Assembly (NCBI RefSeq): GCF_030209375.1 | Contig: NZ_JARVSC010000006.1 | Span: forward strand, 124,001-188,000 | Reading direction: 5' to 3' | Source of the DNA: Plantibacter sp. ME-Dv--P-122b | GTDB taxonomy: Bacteria > Actinomycetota > Actinomycetes > Actinomycetales > Microbacteriaceae | Length of the DNA stretch: 64,000 bases | Part shown: in pieces, positions 17,433 to 26,516 of the stretch | Layout of the letters: each line of letters starts with the position of its first letter | Numbering within the stretch: the first letter of the stretch is position 1 | The notes under the pieces: model-generated | What the model was told of the DNA's origin: nothing | Database searches by the model: none | The model's input: the letters and a program-made list of their open reading frames with translations, nothing else | Translations under genes and position numbers: made by a program

Positions 17433-19043
17433 GTGAAGTTCAGTCGGTTCGGCTCTGCCGCCGCCATCATCGCAGCAGGGGCTCTCGTCCTCACCGGTTG
17501 TTCCGGTGGCGGTTCCAGCAGCGAGAGCACCAGCAGCGCATCATCCATCATCACGACCAACGGCTCCGAGCCGGAGTCGGGCCTCATCCCCAGCGACACC
17601 AATGAGGTCGGTGGCGGAAAGATCATCGACGAGGTCTTCGCAGGCCTCCGCTACTACGCGGCCGACGGCAAGCCGGTCGACGACCTGGCCGAGTCGATCG
17701 ACACCGACGACTCGACCACGTTCACGATCAAGATCAAGGCAGATCAGAAGTTCACCAACGGCGACCCCGTCACCTCGGACTCGTTCGTCATGGCCTGGCA
17801 GGACGCCGTCGTCAACCTCCGCAAGAACGCCTCGTTCTTCGCTGACGTCGAGGGCTACAACGAAGACGGACAGCCCCTCACCGGCCTGAGCGTCGTCGAC
17901 GACACCACCTTCACGGTGAAGCTGTCCGCACCTGCCTCCGACTTCCCCCTGCGCCTCGGCTACTCCGCGTTCTACCCGCTGCCCGCTGCAGCGTTCGACG
18001 CGGCCGGCAAGGTCACGGACGAGTTCGGACAGAACCCGATCGGCAACGGCCCGTACAAGGTCGACGGCGACAAGGCGTGGAAGCACAACGAGTCGATCAA
18101 GCTCGTCAAGAACGACGAGTACAAGGGTGGCCGCGAAGCCAAGAACGGTGGCCTGACCATCACGTTCTACAAGGACTTCGACAGCGCCTACGCCGACCTG
18201 CTGAGCGGCAACCTCGACGTCCTGGACCAGATCCCGGACTCCGCGCTCTCCACCTACCAGGACGACCTGGGCGACCGTGCGGTCAACCAGCCGGCCGCCG
18301 TGTTCCAGTCCTTCACGATCCCGTCCCGCCTCCCGCACTTCAGCGGTGAAGAGGGCCAGCTGCGTCGTCAGGCCATCTCCTACGCGATCAACCGCGAAGA
18401 GATCACCAAGGTCATCTTCAACGGAACCCGCACGCCGGCGACCGACTTCACCTCGCCGGTCATCGACGGCTACTCGAAGGACATCGAAGGAAACGACGTC
18501 CTGAAGTACAACGAGAAGAAGGCCAAGGAACTCTGGGCAGAGGCAGACGCCATCTCCCCGTGGGACGGCTCCTTCCAGATCGCGTACAACGCCGACGGGC
18601 CGCACCAGGCCTGGGTCGACGCGGTGACCAACGGCATCAAGAACGTCCTGGGCATCGAGTCCTCGGGCGTCCCGGTCGCCGTCTTCGGTGACTTCCGCGC
18701 CGGCATCACCAACCGTTCCATCGAGACGGCGTTCCGCTCCGGATGGCAGGCCGACTACCCGGGTCTGTACAACTTCCTCGCTCCGCTCTACGCGACCGGT
18801 GCTTCCTCGAACGACGGTGACTACTCGAGCCCCGAGTTCGACAAGCTCCTCGCCGAGGGTTCGTCCGAGACCGACCTGGACGCTGCGAACAAGAAGTTCC
18901 AGGACGCTCAGGCGGTCCTCTTCAAGGACCTGCCGGCCATCCCGCTCTGGTACCAGAACGTGAGCGGCGGCTTCGGCGAAGGCGTGCAGAACGTCGAGTT
19001 CGGTTGGAACTCGGTGCCGCTGTACTACGAGATCACCAAGTAG
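17433..19043 (+). CDS. Peptide ABC transporter substrate-binding lipoprotein (family 5)
   Basis: Predicted 536 residues, start GTG at 17433 preceded by AAGGAGG. Signal peptide with lipobox LTGC near residue 21, then a Gly/Ser linker, so it is anchored to the outer face of the membrane. The body matches the oligopeptide/dipeptide-binding (OppA/DppA) fold: FTIKIKADQKFTNGDPVTSDSFVMAW near residue 100, NGPYKV, YADLLSGNLDVLDQIP, RRQAISYAINREEI. It feeds the permeases encoded directly downstream, separated by an attenuator-like hairpin that would favour more binding protein than permease. Confidence 0.93.
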   Translation: MKFSRFGSAAAIIAAGALVLTGCSGGGSSSESTSSASSIITTNGSEPESGLIPSDTNEVGGGKIIDEVFAGLRYYAADGKPVDDLAESIDTDDSTTFTIKIKADQKFTNGDPVTSDSFVMAWQDAVVNLRKNASFFADVEGYNEDGQPLTGLSVVDDTTFTVKLSAPASDFPLRLGYSAFYPLPAAAFDAAGKVTDEFGQNPIGNGPYKVDGDKAWKHNESIKLVKNDEYKGGREAKNGGLTITFYKDFDSAYADLLSGNLDVLDQIPDSALSTYQDDLGDRAVNQPAAVFQSFTIPSRLPHFSGEEGQLRRQAISYAINREEITKVIFNGTRTPATDFTSPVIDGYSKDIEGNDVLKYNEKKAKELWAEADAISPWDGSFQIAYNADGPHQAWVDAVTNGIKNVLGIESSGVPVAVFGDFRAGITNRSIETAFRSGWQADYPGLYNFLAPLYATGASSNDGDYSSPEFDKLLAEGSSETDLDAANKKFQDAQAVLFKDLPAIPLWYQNVSGGFGEGVQNVEFGWNSVPLYYEITK

Positions 19044-19058
19044 TCTTGTAGCGGCATA

Positions 19059-19093
19059 GCTGGGTGGGTCCGGTTCTTCCGGGCCCACCCAGC
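19059..19093 (+). terminator. Intra-operon attenuator-like hairpin
   Basis: GCTGGGTGGGTCCGG (19059-19073) pairs with CCGGGCCCACCCAGC (19079-19093) with one G-U, loop TTCTT. It lies between the binding protein gene and the first permease gene, where partial termination or 3'-end protection is typical. Confidence 0.7.
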
Positions 19094-19118
19094 TTCACGA
19101 GTTCAGGAGTCCCACACC

Positions 19119-20048
19119 ATGGGCGGTTACATTCTTCGTCGTGTCCTGCAGGCTATCCCCGTACTGCTCGGCACGACCTTCCTCATCTATTTCATGGTCT
19201 TCGCGTTGCCCGGTGATCCCGTGCTCGCATTGTTCGGCGACAAGACGCCGAGCGCCGCGCAGATCGCTCAACTCAACGCCGAGTACAACCTCGACAAGCC
19301 GTTCATCGTGCAGTACTTCCTGTACCTCGGCGGCATCTTCACCGGCGACCTTGGAACGTCCTTCTCCGGGCAGCCGGTCAGCGAGATCCTCGCGCAGGCC
19401 TTCCCGGTCACGCTGCGGCTCGCCGTCATCGCCGTCTTCTTCGAGATGGTCGCCGGCATCACGATCGGTCTCATCTCCGGCATCCGCAAGGGCGGCATCT
19501 TCGACGCCTCGTTCCTCGTCGTCAGCCTGATCCTCATCTCGCTCCCCGTCTTCGTCATCGCGTTCGTCGCGCAGTACGTGTTCGGAATCCAGCTCGGGTG
19601 GTTCAGACCGACGGTCGGCCCGGGCGCCCCGATACAAGACCTCTTACTCCCCGCACTGGTCCTCGCCACGATCAGCTTCGCGCAGATCGTCCGGTTGACC
19701 CGGTCCTCGGTCATCGAGACGCAGTCGCTCGACTTCGTCCGTACGGCGTACTCGAAGGGCCTCAGCCGTCGCCGGGTCATCCCTGTGCACATCCTGCGCA
19801 ACTCGCTGATCCCGGTCGTGACCTACCTCGCGGTGGACTTCGGTGTGCTGATCGTCGGCGCCACGGTCACCGAGGGCATCTTCAACGTCCCCGGTGTCGG
19901 CCGCACGCTCTACCAGGCCATCCTCCGAGGAGAAGGCCCGACCGTGGTGTCCTTCGTGACGGTGATGGTGTTGTTCTACCTCATCATCAACCTCGTCATC
20001 GACCTCTTCTACGCCGTGCTCGACCCAAGGATCCGCTATGTCAAGTAA
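19119..20048 (+). CDS. Peptide ABC transporter permease (DppB type)
   Basis: Predicted 309 residues with about six transmembrane helices. N-terminus GGYILRRVLQAIPVLLGTT is typical of DppB/OppB. The ABC-ATPase contact loop is visible near residue 205: LDFVRTAYSKGLSRRRVI followed by HILRNSLIPVVTYL. It forms the channel with the next gene, whose ATG lies 11 bases inside its 3' end. Substrate is expected to be di- or oligopeptides, not proven. Confidence 0.94.
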   Translation: MGGYILRRVLQAIPVLLGTTFLIYFMVFALPGDPVLALFGDKTPSAAQIAQLNAEYNLDKPFIVQYFLYLGGIFTGDLGTSFSGQPVSEILAQAFPVTLRLAVIAVFFEMVAGITIGLISGIRKGGIFDASFLVVSLILISLPVFVIAFVAQYVFGIQLGWFRPTVGPGAPIQDLLLPALVLATISFAQIVRLTRSSVIETQSLDFVRTAYSKGLSRRRVIPVHILRNSLIPVVTYLAVDFGVLIVGATVTEGIFNVPGVGRTLYQAILRGEGPTVVSFVTVMVLFYLIINLVIDLFYAVLDPRIRYVK

Positions 20049-21006
20049 TGATCAGGAGCCGACGATCAAGCGATCCCCGAATCACTTCGTCGCGCCGCTC
20101 GAAGAGACCCCGCTCGCGGTCATCGACGCCGTCAAGGTCGACGAGAAGGTCAGCAACCTCTGGACCGACGCCTGGGCGTTCATGCGCCGTCGTCCCATGT
20201 TCTGGATCTCGTCCGTCCTCATCCTGCTCGTCGTGGTCGTGGGACTGTTCCCCTTCCTCTTCACACAGACGCCCCCGAACAACCAGTGCTTCCTCGAGAA
20301 CAGCAACGGCGGGCCTGAGGCCGGCCACATCCTCGGGTTCACGAAGCAGGGCTGCGACATCTTCGCGCGGGTCATCTACGGGACCTCCACGTCGCTGTCC
20401 GTCGGGCTCATCGTGACGTTGATCACCGCCACGCTCGGCATCGTGTTCGGCGCGTTCGCCGGGTTCTACGGTGGTTGGGTCGACTCGGTGCTGTCCCGCA
20501 TCGGCGACATCTTCTTCTCCATCCCGTACATCCTCGCGGCCGTCGTCGTCATGTCGGTGCTCGCGAAGTACCGGAGCGTGTGGACGATCTCCTTGGCGAT
20601 CGGTCTGTTCGCCTGGCCATCCGTCGCCCGAGTGCTTCGAGCTGAGGTGCTCAGGGTCAAGAACGCGGATTACGTCCAAGCGTCCATCGCGCTGGGTGTC
20701 TCCCGCTTCAAGATCCTCCTGCGCCACGTACTGCCGAACGCGATCCCTCCGGTGATCGTCGTCATCACGATCTCGCTGGCGTCCGCGATCGTCGCCGAGG
20801 CGACGCTGTCCTTCCTCGGCGTGGGGCTCGGGAGCGAGACCATGTCCTGGGGCAACGACATCAGCCAGGCGCAGCGTGACCTCCGCACTGCCCCGCAGGT
20901 GCTGATCTACCCGTCGATCGCGCTGTCGCTCACCGTGCTCAGCTTCATCATGATGGGCGAAGTCCTGCGAGACGCGCTCGACCCGAAGGCGAGGGCCCTG
21001 CGTTGA
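20038..21006 (+). CDS. Peptide ABC transporter permease (DppC type)
   Basis: Predicted 322 residues. A hydrophilic N-terminus of about 55 residues precedes the first helix, as in DppC/OppC. A large extracytoplasmic stretch with CFLENSNGGPEAGHILG and GCDIFARVIYG follows, then permease helices and the ATPase loop ADYVQASIALGVSRFKIL with RHVLPNAIPPVI. It overlaps dppB by 11 bases and meets the ATPase gene at its stop, so the three are coupled. Confidence 0.94.
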   Translation: MSSNDQEPTIKRSPNHFVAPLEETPLAVIDAVKVDEKVSNLWTDAWAFMRRRPMFWISSVLILLVVVVGLFPFLFTQTPPNNQCFLENSNGGPEAGHILGFTKQGCDIFARVIYGTSTSLSVGLIVTLITATLGIVFGAFAGFYGGWVDSVLSRIGDIFFSIPYILAAVVVMSVLAKYRSVWTISLAIGLFAWPSVARVLRAEVLRVKNADYVQASIALGVSRFKILLRHVLPNAIPPVIVVITISLASAIVAEATLSFLGVGLGSETMSWGNDISQAQRDLRTAPQVLIYPSIALSLTVLSFIMMGEVLRDALDPKARALR

Positions 21007-22742
21007 ACGCGAGCCAGATGAACACCCAGCAGCCGCTGCTCGAGGTCAAGGACCTCGAGGTCACCTTCCGCACCCAGAGCGGGACGGTCCAGGCCATCCG
21101 CAAGACCGGGTTCACCATGATGCCCGGTGAGACCGTCGCGATCGTCGGTGAGTCCGGATCCGGGAAGTCGACGACCGCGCATGCGATCATCAACCTCCTG
21201 CCCGGTACCGGCAAGATCAGCGGGGGCGAGATCCTCTTCGAGGGGCGCGACCTCTCGAAGCTCTCCCGCAACGAGATCGAGGACGTCCGCGGACGCCTGA
21301 TCGGCTTCGTGCCGCAGGACCCGATGTCCAACCTGAACCCGGTGTGGAACATCGGCTTCCAGGTGGAGGAGGCCATCCGTGCCAACGGCATCGCCCACGG
21401 CAAGAAGGCCGTCCGCGCCAAGGCGATCGAGGTGCTCCAGCAGGCCGGCCTCTCCGACGCCGACCGTCGCCTGAAGCAGTTCCCGCACCAGTTCTCCGGC
21501 GGCATGCGTCAGCGCGTGCTCATCGGTATCGGTCTGTCGTCGAGCCCGAAGCTGCTCATCGCGGACGAGCCGACCTCGGCGCTCGACGTCACGGTCCAGC
21601 GGAAGATCCTCGACCACCTCGAGAGCCTGACCCGCGACAGCGGCACGGCGCTCCTGTTCATCACGCACGACCTCGGTCTCGCGGCCGAGCGCGCTGAGAA
21701 GCTCATCGTCATGTACAAGGGGCAGATCGTCGAGGCCGGTCCGTCGGTCGAGATCCTGCAGAACCCGGTGCACCCGTACACGAAGCGGCTCGTCGCAGCG
21801 GCACCCAGCCTGGCGTCGCGTCGCATCCAGTCGGCGACCGGATCGCTCGAGACCCTCGACCACGAGGCTCCTGTCGGCTCGGAGGGCATCGACCTCATCG
21901 TCGCCGCGGAGCACCGCGCCGCAGCGCAGGCCGCGCAGCCGGACGCGGAAGCCGCGATCGTGGTCAAGGACCTCGAGAAGGTCTACAACATCCGTGGTCA
22001 GAAGGCGGCTGAGCGGGAGCTGAAGGCCGTCGACGGCGTCTCGTTCGAGATCCCGAGGGGCACCACGATGGCGCTCGTCGGCGAGTCCGGATCCGGCAAG
22101 TCGACCGTGGCGAAGCTGCTCCTGCAGCTGGAGACGCCGACCTCGGGCAGTATCCGCATCGGCGGCAAGGCGATGGAAGGCCTCGATCGCAAGGGCCTCC
22201 TCGCGCTGCGCCGGAAGATGCAGCCGGTCTTCCAGGACCCCTACGGTTCGCTCGACCCGCTGCGGAACATCGGCAACACGATCGCGGAACCGCTCGTCAC
22301 GCACAAGGTGGGCGACAAGGCCTCCCGCCGTGCGCGCGTGCTGGAGCTCCTCGACCAGGTCTCGCTGCCGCAGGCGGTCGCGACCCGGTACCCGAACGAG
22401 CTCTCCGGTGGACAGCGTCAGCGCATCGCGATCGCTCGCGCGCTCGCGTTGAAGCCCGAGATCGTCGTCCTCGATGAGGCGGTGTCCGCGCTCGACGTCC
22501 TCGTCCAGGCGCAGATCCTGCAGTTGCTCGCCGACCTCCAGTCGGAGCTGCAGCTGACGTACCTCTTCATCACCCACGACCTCGCGGTCGTGCGCGTGAT
22601 CGCCGACAACGTCGCGGTCATGCAGAAGGGGAAGATCGTCGAGGCGTCGACCACGGACGACGTCTTCGAGAACCCGAAGCAGCAGTACACGCGCGAACTC
22701 CTCGAGGCCATCCCCGGCGCCGGGATCGAGCTCGCGCTGTAA
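21003..22742 (+). CDS. Peptide ABC transporter ATP-binding protein (fused DppD-DppF)
   Basis: Predicted 579 residues with two complete ATPase domains. First: GESGSGKSTTAHAI, Q-loop PQDPMSNLNP, signature FSGGMRQRV, Walker B LLIADEPTSALD. Second: GESGSGKSTVAKLL, FQDPYGSLDPLRN, LSGGQRQRIAIA, VVLDEAVSALDV. Both halves have the oligo/dipeptide C-terminal signature (VHPYTKRLVAAAP and QQYTRELLEAIPG). The TTG at 21003 overlaps the stop of the permease; an ATG at 21018 is an equally possible start. Note DEAVS instead of DEPTS in the second Walker B region. Confidence 0.93.
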   Translation: MNASQMNTQQPLLEVKDLEVTFRTQSGTVQAIRKTGFTMMPGETVAIVGESGSGKSTTAHAIINLLPGTGKISGGEILFEGRDLSKLSRNEIEDVRGRLIGFVPQDPMSNLNPVWNIGFQVEEAIRANGIAHGKKAVRAKAIEVLQQAGLSDADRRLKQFPHQFSGGMRQRVLIGIGLSSSPKLLIADEPTSALDVTVQRKILDHLESLTRDSGTALLFITHDLGLAAERAEKLIVMYKGQIVEAGPSVEILQNPVHPYTKRLVAAAPSLASRRIQSATGSLETLDHEAPVGSEGIDLIVAAEHRAAAQAAQPDAEAAIVVKDLEKVYNIRGQKAAERELKAVDGVSFEIPRGTTMALVGESGSGKSTVAKLLLQLETPTSGSIRIGGKAMEGLDRKGLLALRRKMQPVFQDPYGSLDPLRNIGNTIAEPLVTHKVGDKASRRARVLELLDQVSLPQAVATRYPNELSGGQRQRIAIARALALKPEIVVLDEAVSALDVLVQAQILQLLADLQSELQLTYLFITHDLAVVRVIADNVAVMQKGKIVEASTTDDVFENPKQQYTRELLEAIPGAGIELAL

Positions 22743-22754
22743 CCAGCGCACCAC

Positions 22755-22801
22755 GCTGAAGGGCGGTGCCGCGGAGTGATCCGGGGCACCGCCCTTCAGC
22801 G
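22755..22801 (+). terminator. Terminator of the first peptide transporter operon
   Basis: CGCTGAAGGGCGGTGCC (from 22755) pairs perfectly with GGCACCGCCCTTCAGCG after a 14-base loop. It lies 13 bases after the ATPase stop codon and could also end the converging PH-domain gene. Confidence 0.8.
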
Positions 22802-22821
22802 TTGCAGGAGGCGTCTGCCGG

Positions 22822-23451
22822 TTACGAGCCGAGGAGCGCCGAGGCGACGCCCCAGACGAGGAGTGCCGCCGTGACGCCGAGGGCGACGACGTCCCAGCGT
22901 GAAGTGGCGAGGCGGTCGTCCTTCGGGTCGATCCGGCCCCAGCGTTCGTGTGCGCGGTCGATGAGGTCGACGGCGGTCGGGCCCTCGTTCCCCGCCCGGC
23001 CGGGTCGGCGGACGCCCGCAGCGCGGCCCTGATGGTCGACCCCGCGTCGTCCGGCGCGTCCACCGATCATCGACGGACGGTCGAGACCGGCGCTCGGCGC
23101 GCCCCAGCTCGTGATCTTGCGCCCGTCGCGGAGGAGCACCGTGAGCTGGTAGCGGCTCGTCGCCTCCTCCATGCGCGACCACGGGATGTCGTGGAGACGC
23201 CCCACGTTGACGATGGTCAGCTGCGACGGCTCGATGACGATGCAGGGACGGACGAGGACCAGGTAGACCAGCCACACGACGAGGAGCTCCCACGGGAGCG
23301 CCTCGACCGCGAAGCCCCAGGCCCCGCGGCCCACGGCGTCGATGATGAAGAAGAGCATGAGCAGGGCGGTGACCCCGAGGATCCAGAAGCCGCTCGTGCT
23401 CCGCAGGGTGGTCCGATTGCCGGCGTTCGTCGCGTCGTTCACGTCCACCAT
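22822..23451 (-). CDS. Bacterial PH-domain membrane protein
   Basis: Predicted 209 residues. Two hydrophobic helices (GFWILGVTALLMLFFIIDA and LPWELLVVWLVYLVLV) are followed by a short PH-like domain (PCIVIEPSQLTIVNVGRLHDIPW, MEEATSRYQLTVLLRDGRKI), a Gly/Arg-rich linker and a third C-terminal helix (VVALGVTAALLVWGVASAL). Function unknown; such proteins are common in actinobacteria. GGAAGG directly abuts the ATG at 23451, so the next GTG codons (second or fourth codon) may be the real start. It separates two peptide transporters. Confidence 0.8.
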   Translation of the reverse strand: MVDVNDATNAGNRTTLRSTSGFWILGVTALLMLFFIIDAVGRGAWGFAVEALPWELLVVWLVYLVLVRPCIVIEPSQLTIVNVGRLHDIPWSRMEEATSRYQLTVLLRDGRKITSWGAPSAGLDRPSMIGGRAGRRGVDHQGRAAGVRRPGRAGNEGPTAVDLIDRAHERWGRIDPKDDRLATSRWDVVALGVTAALLVWGVASALLGS

Positions 23452-23490
23452 CCTTCCAGGCCGTCGACCGATGGCGGCCGTGCGGCTCGA

Positions 23491-25596
23491 TCAGGCGGTG
23501 ACGAGCCGATCGCTCTCCGCATGGTGACACGCCACGAGCCGTCCGTCGACAGGGCGCTCTCGAGGATCGTCGCGCTCGCAGACCGCCTGCTTGTCGGCCG
23601 GCAGCAGCTGGAACAACGGGCACCGGCTCCGGAAGCTGCAGCCGACCCGGTCGTCGCTGGGGGAGGGGAGGTCGCCGTTCAGCAGGATCCGCTGACGGCT
23701 GCGTTCGATCTCGGGGTCCGGGACCGGCACCGCGGAGAGCAGCGCCTGCGTGTACGGGTGCTTCGGGTCGTCGAAGATCGTGGCGCTCGGTCCGTACTCG
23801 ACGATGCGCCCGAGGTACATGACGGCGACGTCGTCGGCGATGTGCCGGACGACCGCGAGGTCGTGAGCGACGAAGAGGTACGAGAGTCCGAGCCGCTGCT
23901 TGAGGTCTTCGAGCAGGTTGATGACGCCGGCCTGGACGGAGACGTCGAGCGCGGAGACCGGCTCGTCGAGTACGAGGATCTTCGGTTCGACGACGAGCGC
24001 CCGGGCGATGCCGATGCGCTGTCGCTGGCCACCCGAGAACTCGTGCGGGTACCGGCCGGCGAAGGACGGTTCCAGACCGACGAGTTCGAGCATGGCCCCG
24101 ACGCGGGAGCGGATCTCGGTCGGGGAGACCCCGTGGACGGTCAACGGTTCGCCGATGATGTCCTCGATCGTCATGCGCGGATCGAGCGACGCCATCGGGT
24201 CCTGGAACACCACCTGGATGTCGCTGCGCAGCTTCCGGCGGTCGGGCTTCGACAGCGTGGCGGTGTCGACCCCGTTCACGTGGATGCTGCCGCCCTGCGT
24301 CCTGGCGAGTTCGAGGATCTCCATGATCGTCGTCGTCTTGCCGCAGCCGGACTCACCGACGAGGCCGAGGGTGCGCCCGCGCTGCACGCTGAACGAGACG
24401 CCGTCGACGGCCCGCACGGTGCCGATGTTGCGACGGAAGACGACGCCCTTCGTGAGCGGGAAGGCGCGAGTGAGGTCGCGGACGTCGAGGACGGTCTCCC
24501 GAGCGACCTCGGCGACGAGCTCCTCCGGCACCTCGTCCGGTCGGGGGAAGATCTCCGGGCGGCGCAGCGATCCGTCGGCGATCTCGCCGGCGCGGACGCA
24601 CGCCGCGGTGTGGCTGACGGAGGTCGTCGGGTCCTCGACGGGCCCGTCGAGGACGGGGAGCAGTGCTGGTTCGCCCTCGAGGCAGGCGGCCACGGCGATC
24701 GGGCAGCGCGGGGCGAACGGGCAGCCGGTCGGCACGGTCGTCAACAGCGGTGGGCGTCCCTCGAGCGGGACGAGCCGCTCCTGCTGGTTCGCGGCCATGT
24801 TCGGCATGGAGCGCAACAGACCGATCGTGTAGGGCATGAGGGGTTCGCGGAACAGCGGCACGACGGGTGCCGTCTCGACGATCCGGCCCGCGTACATCAC
24901 GGCGACCCGGTCGGCGTTGCCCGCGACGACCCCGAGGTCGTGCGTGATGAGCACAACGGCGGCGCCGGTGATGTCCTTCGCCTTCTGGAGCACCTCGAGG
25001 ATCTGCGCCTGGATGGTGACGTCGAGCGCGGTGGTCGGCTCGTCGGCGATGATCAGCTGCGGGTCGTTCGCGATGGCGATCGCGATCATGGCCCGCTGGC
25101 GCATACCGCCGGAGAACTCGTGCGGGAACGACTTCGCACGCCGTTCCGCGTTCGGGATGCCGACGATCTTCAGGAGTTCGACGGCCCGGGTCTCGGCGGC
25201 GCGCTGCGAGAGCGCGGAGTCGTGGAGGCGGAGCCCCTCGGCGATCTGCTGACCGATCGTGTAGACGGGCGTGAGGGCCGAGAGCGGGTCCTGGAAGATC
25301 ATGGCGATGTCGCGCCCGCGGATCTTCGACAGTTCCTTGTCCGACTGGCCGAGCAGCTCGACGCCGTCGTAGCGGATGCTGCCGCTCACCTGCGCATTGG
25401 TCGGGAGCAGCCCCATGACGGCCATCGAGGAGACGCTCTTGCCGGAGCCCGACTCGCCGACGATGCCGAGGAACTCACCCCGCCGCACCTCGTAGGAGAC
25501 ACCGCGGACGGCGTGCACGGGCGTGCCGGCGTTGGGGAAGGTGACGCTGAGGTCGTCGACCTTGAGGAGCGGCGCTGTCGCCTGGGGGTCAGTCAC
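23491..25596 (-). CDS. Peptide ABC transporter ATP-binding protein (fused DppD-DppF), second system
   Basis: Predicted 701 residues, two ATPase domains joined by a long linker. First: GESGSGKSVSSMAVMG, FQDPLSALTP, FSGGMRQRAMIA, LIIADEPTTALD, and the peptide-transporter C-terminal signature with LMPYTIGLLRSMP and GCPFAPRCP. Second: GESGCGKTTTIMEI, FQDPMASLDPRMT, FSGGQRQRIGIA, LVLDEPVSALDV, HPYTQALLSAVP and GCSFRSRCPLF. Cys-rich ends of this type sometimes bind an Fe-S cluster. GTG start at 25596 overlaps the permease stop by 8 bases. Last gene of the minus-strand set. Confidence 0.94.
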   Translation of the reverse strand: MTDPQATAPLLKVDDLSVTFPNAGTPVHAVRGVSYEVRRGEFLGIVGESGSGKSVSSMAVMGLLPTNAQVSGSIRYDGVELLGQSDKELSKIRGRDIAMIFQDPLSALTPVYTIGQQIAEGLRLHDSALSQRAAETRAVELLKIVGIPNAERRAKSFPHEFSGGMRQRAMIAIAIANDPQLIIADEPTTALDVTIQAQILEVLQKAKDITGAAVVLITHDLGVVAGNADRVAVMYAGRIVETAPVVPLFREPLMPYTIGLLRSMPNMAANQQERLVPLEGRPPLLTTVPTGCPFAPRCPIAVAACLEGEPALLPVLDGPVEDPTTSVSHTAACVRAGEIADGSLRRPEIFPRPDEVPEELVAEVARETVLDVRDLTRAFPLTKGVVFRRNIGTVRAVDGVSFSVQRGRTLGLVGESGCGKTTTIMEILELARTQGGSIHVNGVDTATLSKPDRRKLRSDIQVVFQDPMASLDPRMTIEDIIGEPLTVHGVSPTEIRSRVGAMLELVGLEPSFAGRYPHEFSGGQRQRIGIARALVVEPKILVLDEPVSALDVSVQAGVINLLEDLKQRLGLSYLFVAHDLAVVRHIADDVAVMYLGRIVEYGPSATIFDDPKHPYTQALLSAVPVPDPEIERSRQRILLNGDLPSPSDDRVGCSFRSRCPLFQLLPADKQAVCERDDPRERPVDGRLVACHHAESDRLVTA

Positions 25597-26512
25597 GGTT
25601 GGCTCCTGAGGTCGGGTCGATGGCGTCGCGGAGGGCGTCGCCGAGGAGGCTCGAGGCGAGCACGGTGATGACGAGGATCGCTGCGGGGAAGACGAACAGC
25701 CAGGGCCGCGTCACGGCGGCGCTCGCACCGGCGGCGAGCAAGGTGCCGAGCGAGACGTCGGGGGCCTGGACGCCGAAGCCGAAGAAGCTCAGCGTCGTCT
25801 CCGACAGGATCGCCGCGCCGATCCCGAGCGTCGCGTCGATGATGAGGAGGCTCGCGACGTTCGGGATGATGTGCCGACGGATGATCGTGAACCCGGGGAC
25901 ACCCATGAAGCGCGCGGCCTTGACGTACTCGCGTTCGCGGAGCGACATCGTCTGCCCACGGATCACGCGGGCGAGCACCATCCAGCCGAACAGGATGAGG
26001 AAGACGACGAGGGCGAGCCAGGACAGCGACTTGAACGCCGGGCTGAGGAGCACGAGGAGGAAGAAGCCGGGGATGACGAGGAGCAGGTCGATGAGCCACA
26101 CGATCGCCTTGTCCCAGACACCGCCGACGTAGCCGGCGATGGCCCCGACGAGTCCGGCGATGATCGCCGCCCCCGGGCCGACGATCAGGCCGATGACGAT
26201 GGACTTCTGCAGACCGACGAGGGTCTGCGCGTACACGTCCTGGCCGATGTTGTTCGTGCCGAACCAGTGCGACAGCGAGGGCGGCTGGCTGAAGGCGAGG
26301 CCGTCCTGGTCGGTGAAGGACCATGGAGAGAGCAGCGGGCCGATGAAAGCCCAGAGGATGATGAAGAGGAGCACCCCACCGCCGATGCGGGCGCGCTTCG
26401 TGGCGAGCACCTTCCGGAGGATCGTGCGTCCGCGGGACTGCGGCCGCTTGGGCGCATCCCGCATCGTCTCGGGTTCCCCGACGGTGAGGGTCGATGGGTC
26501 GGTCAGTGCCAT
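25589..26512 (-). CDS. Peptide ABC transporter permease (DppC type), second system
   Basis: Predicted 307 residues, ATG at 26512, four bases after the stop of the upstream permease gene. Cytoplasmic N-terminus with RDAPKRPQSRGRTILRKVL, about six helices, SHWFGTNNIGQDVYAQTLVG typical of DppC, and the ATPase contact loop EYVKAARFMGVPGFTII followed by RRHIIPNVASLLI. Pairs with the DppB-type protein at 26517. Confidence 0.94.
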   Translation of the reverse strand: MALTDPSTLTVGEPETMRDAPKRPQSRGRTILRKVLATKRARIGGGVLLFIILWAFIGPLLSPWSFTDQDGLAFSQPPSLSHWFGTNNIGQDVYAQTLVGLQKSIVIGLIVGPGAAIIAGLVGAIAGYVGGVWDKAIVWLIDLLLVIPGFFLLVLLSPAFKSLSWLALVVFLILFGWMVLARVIRGQTMSLREREYVKAARFMGVPGFTIIRRHIIPNVASLLIIDATLGIGAAILSETTLSFFGFGVQAPDVSLGTLLAAGASAAVTRPWLFVFPAAILVITVLASSLLGDALRDAIDPTSGANRD

Positions 26513-26516
26513 GTCG

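Noticed and set aside
22948-25668. A 906-codon open frame on the plus strand opposite the second peptide ATPase
   Set aside because: Antisense shadow of a gene with complete Walker and signature motifs; no Shine-Dalgarno site or recognisable domain.
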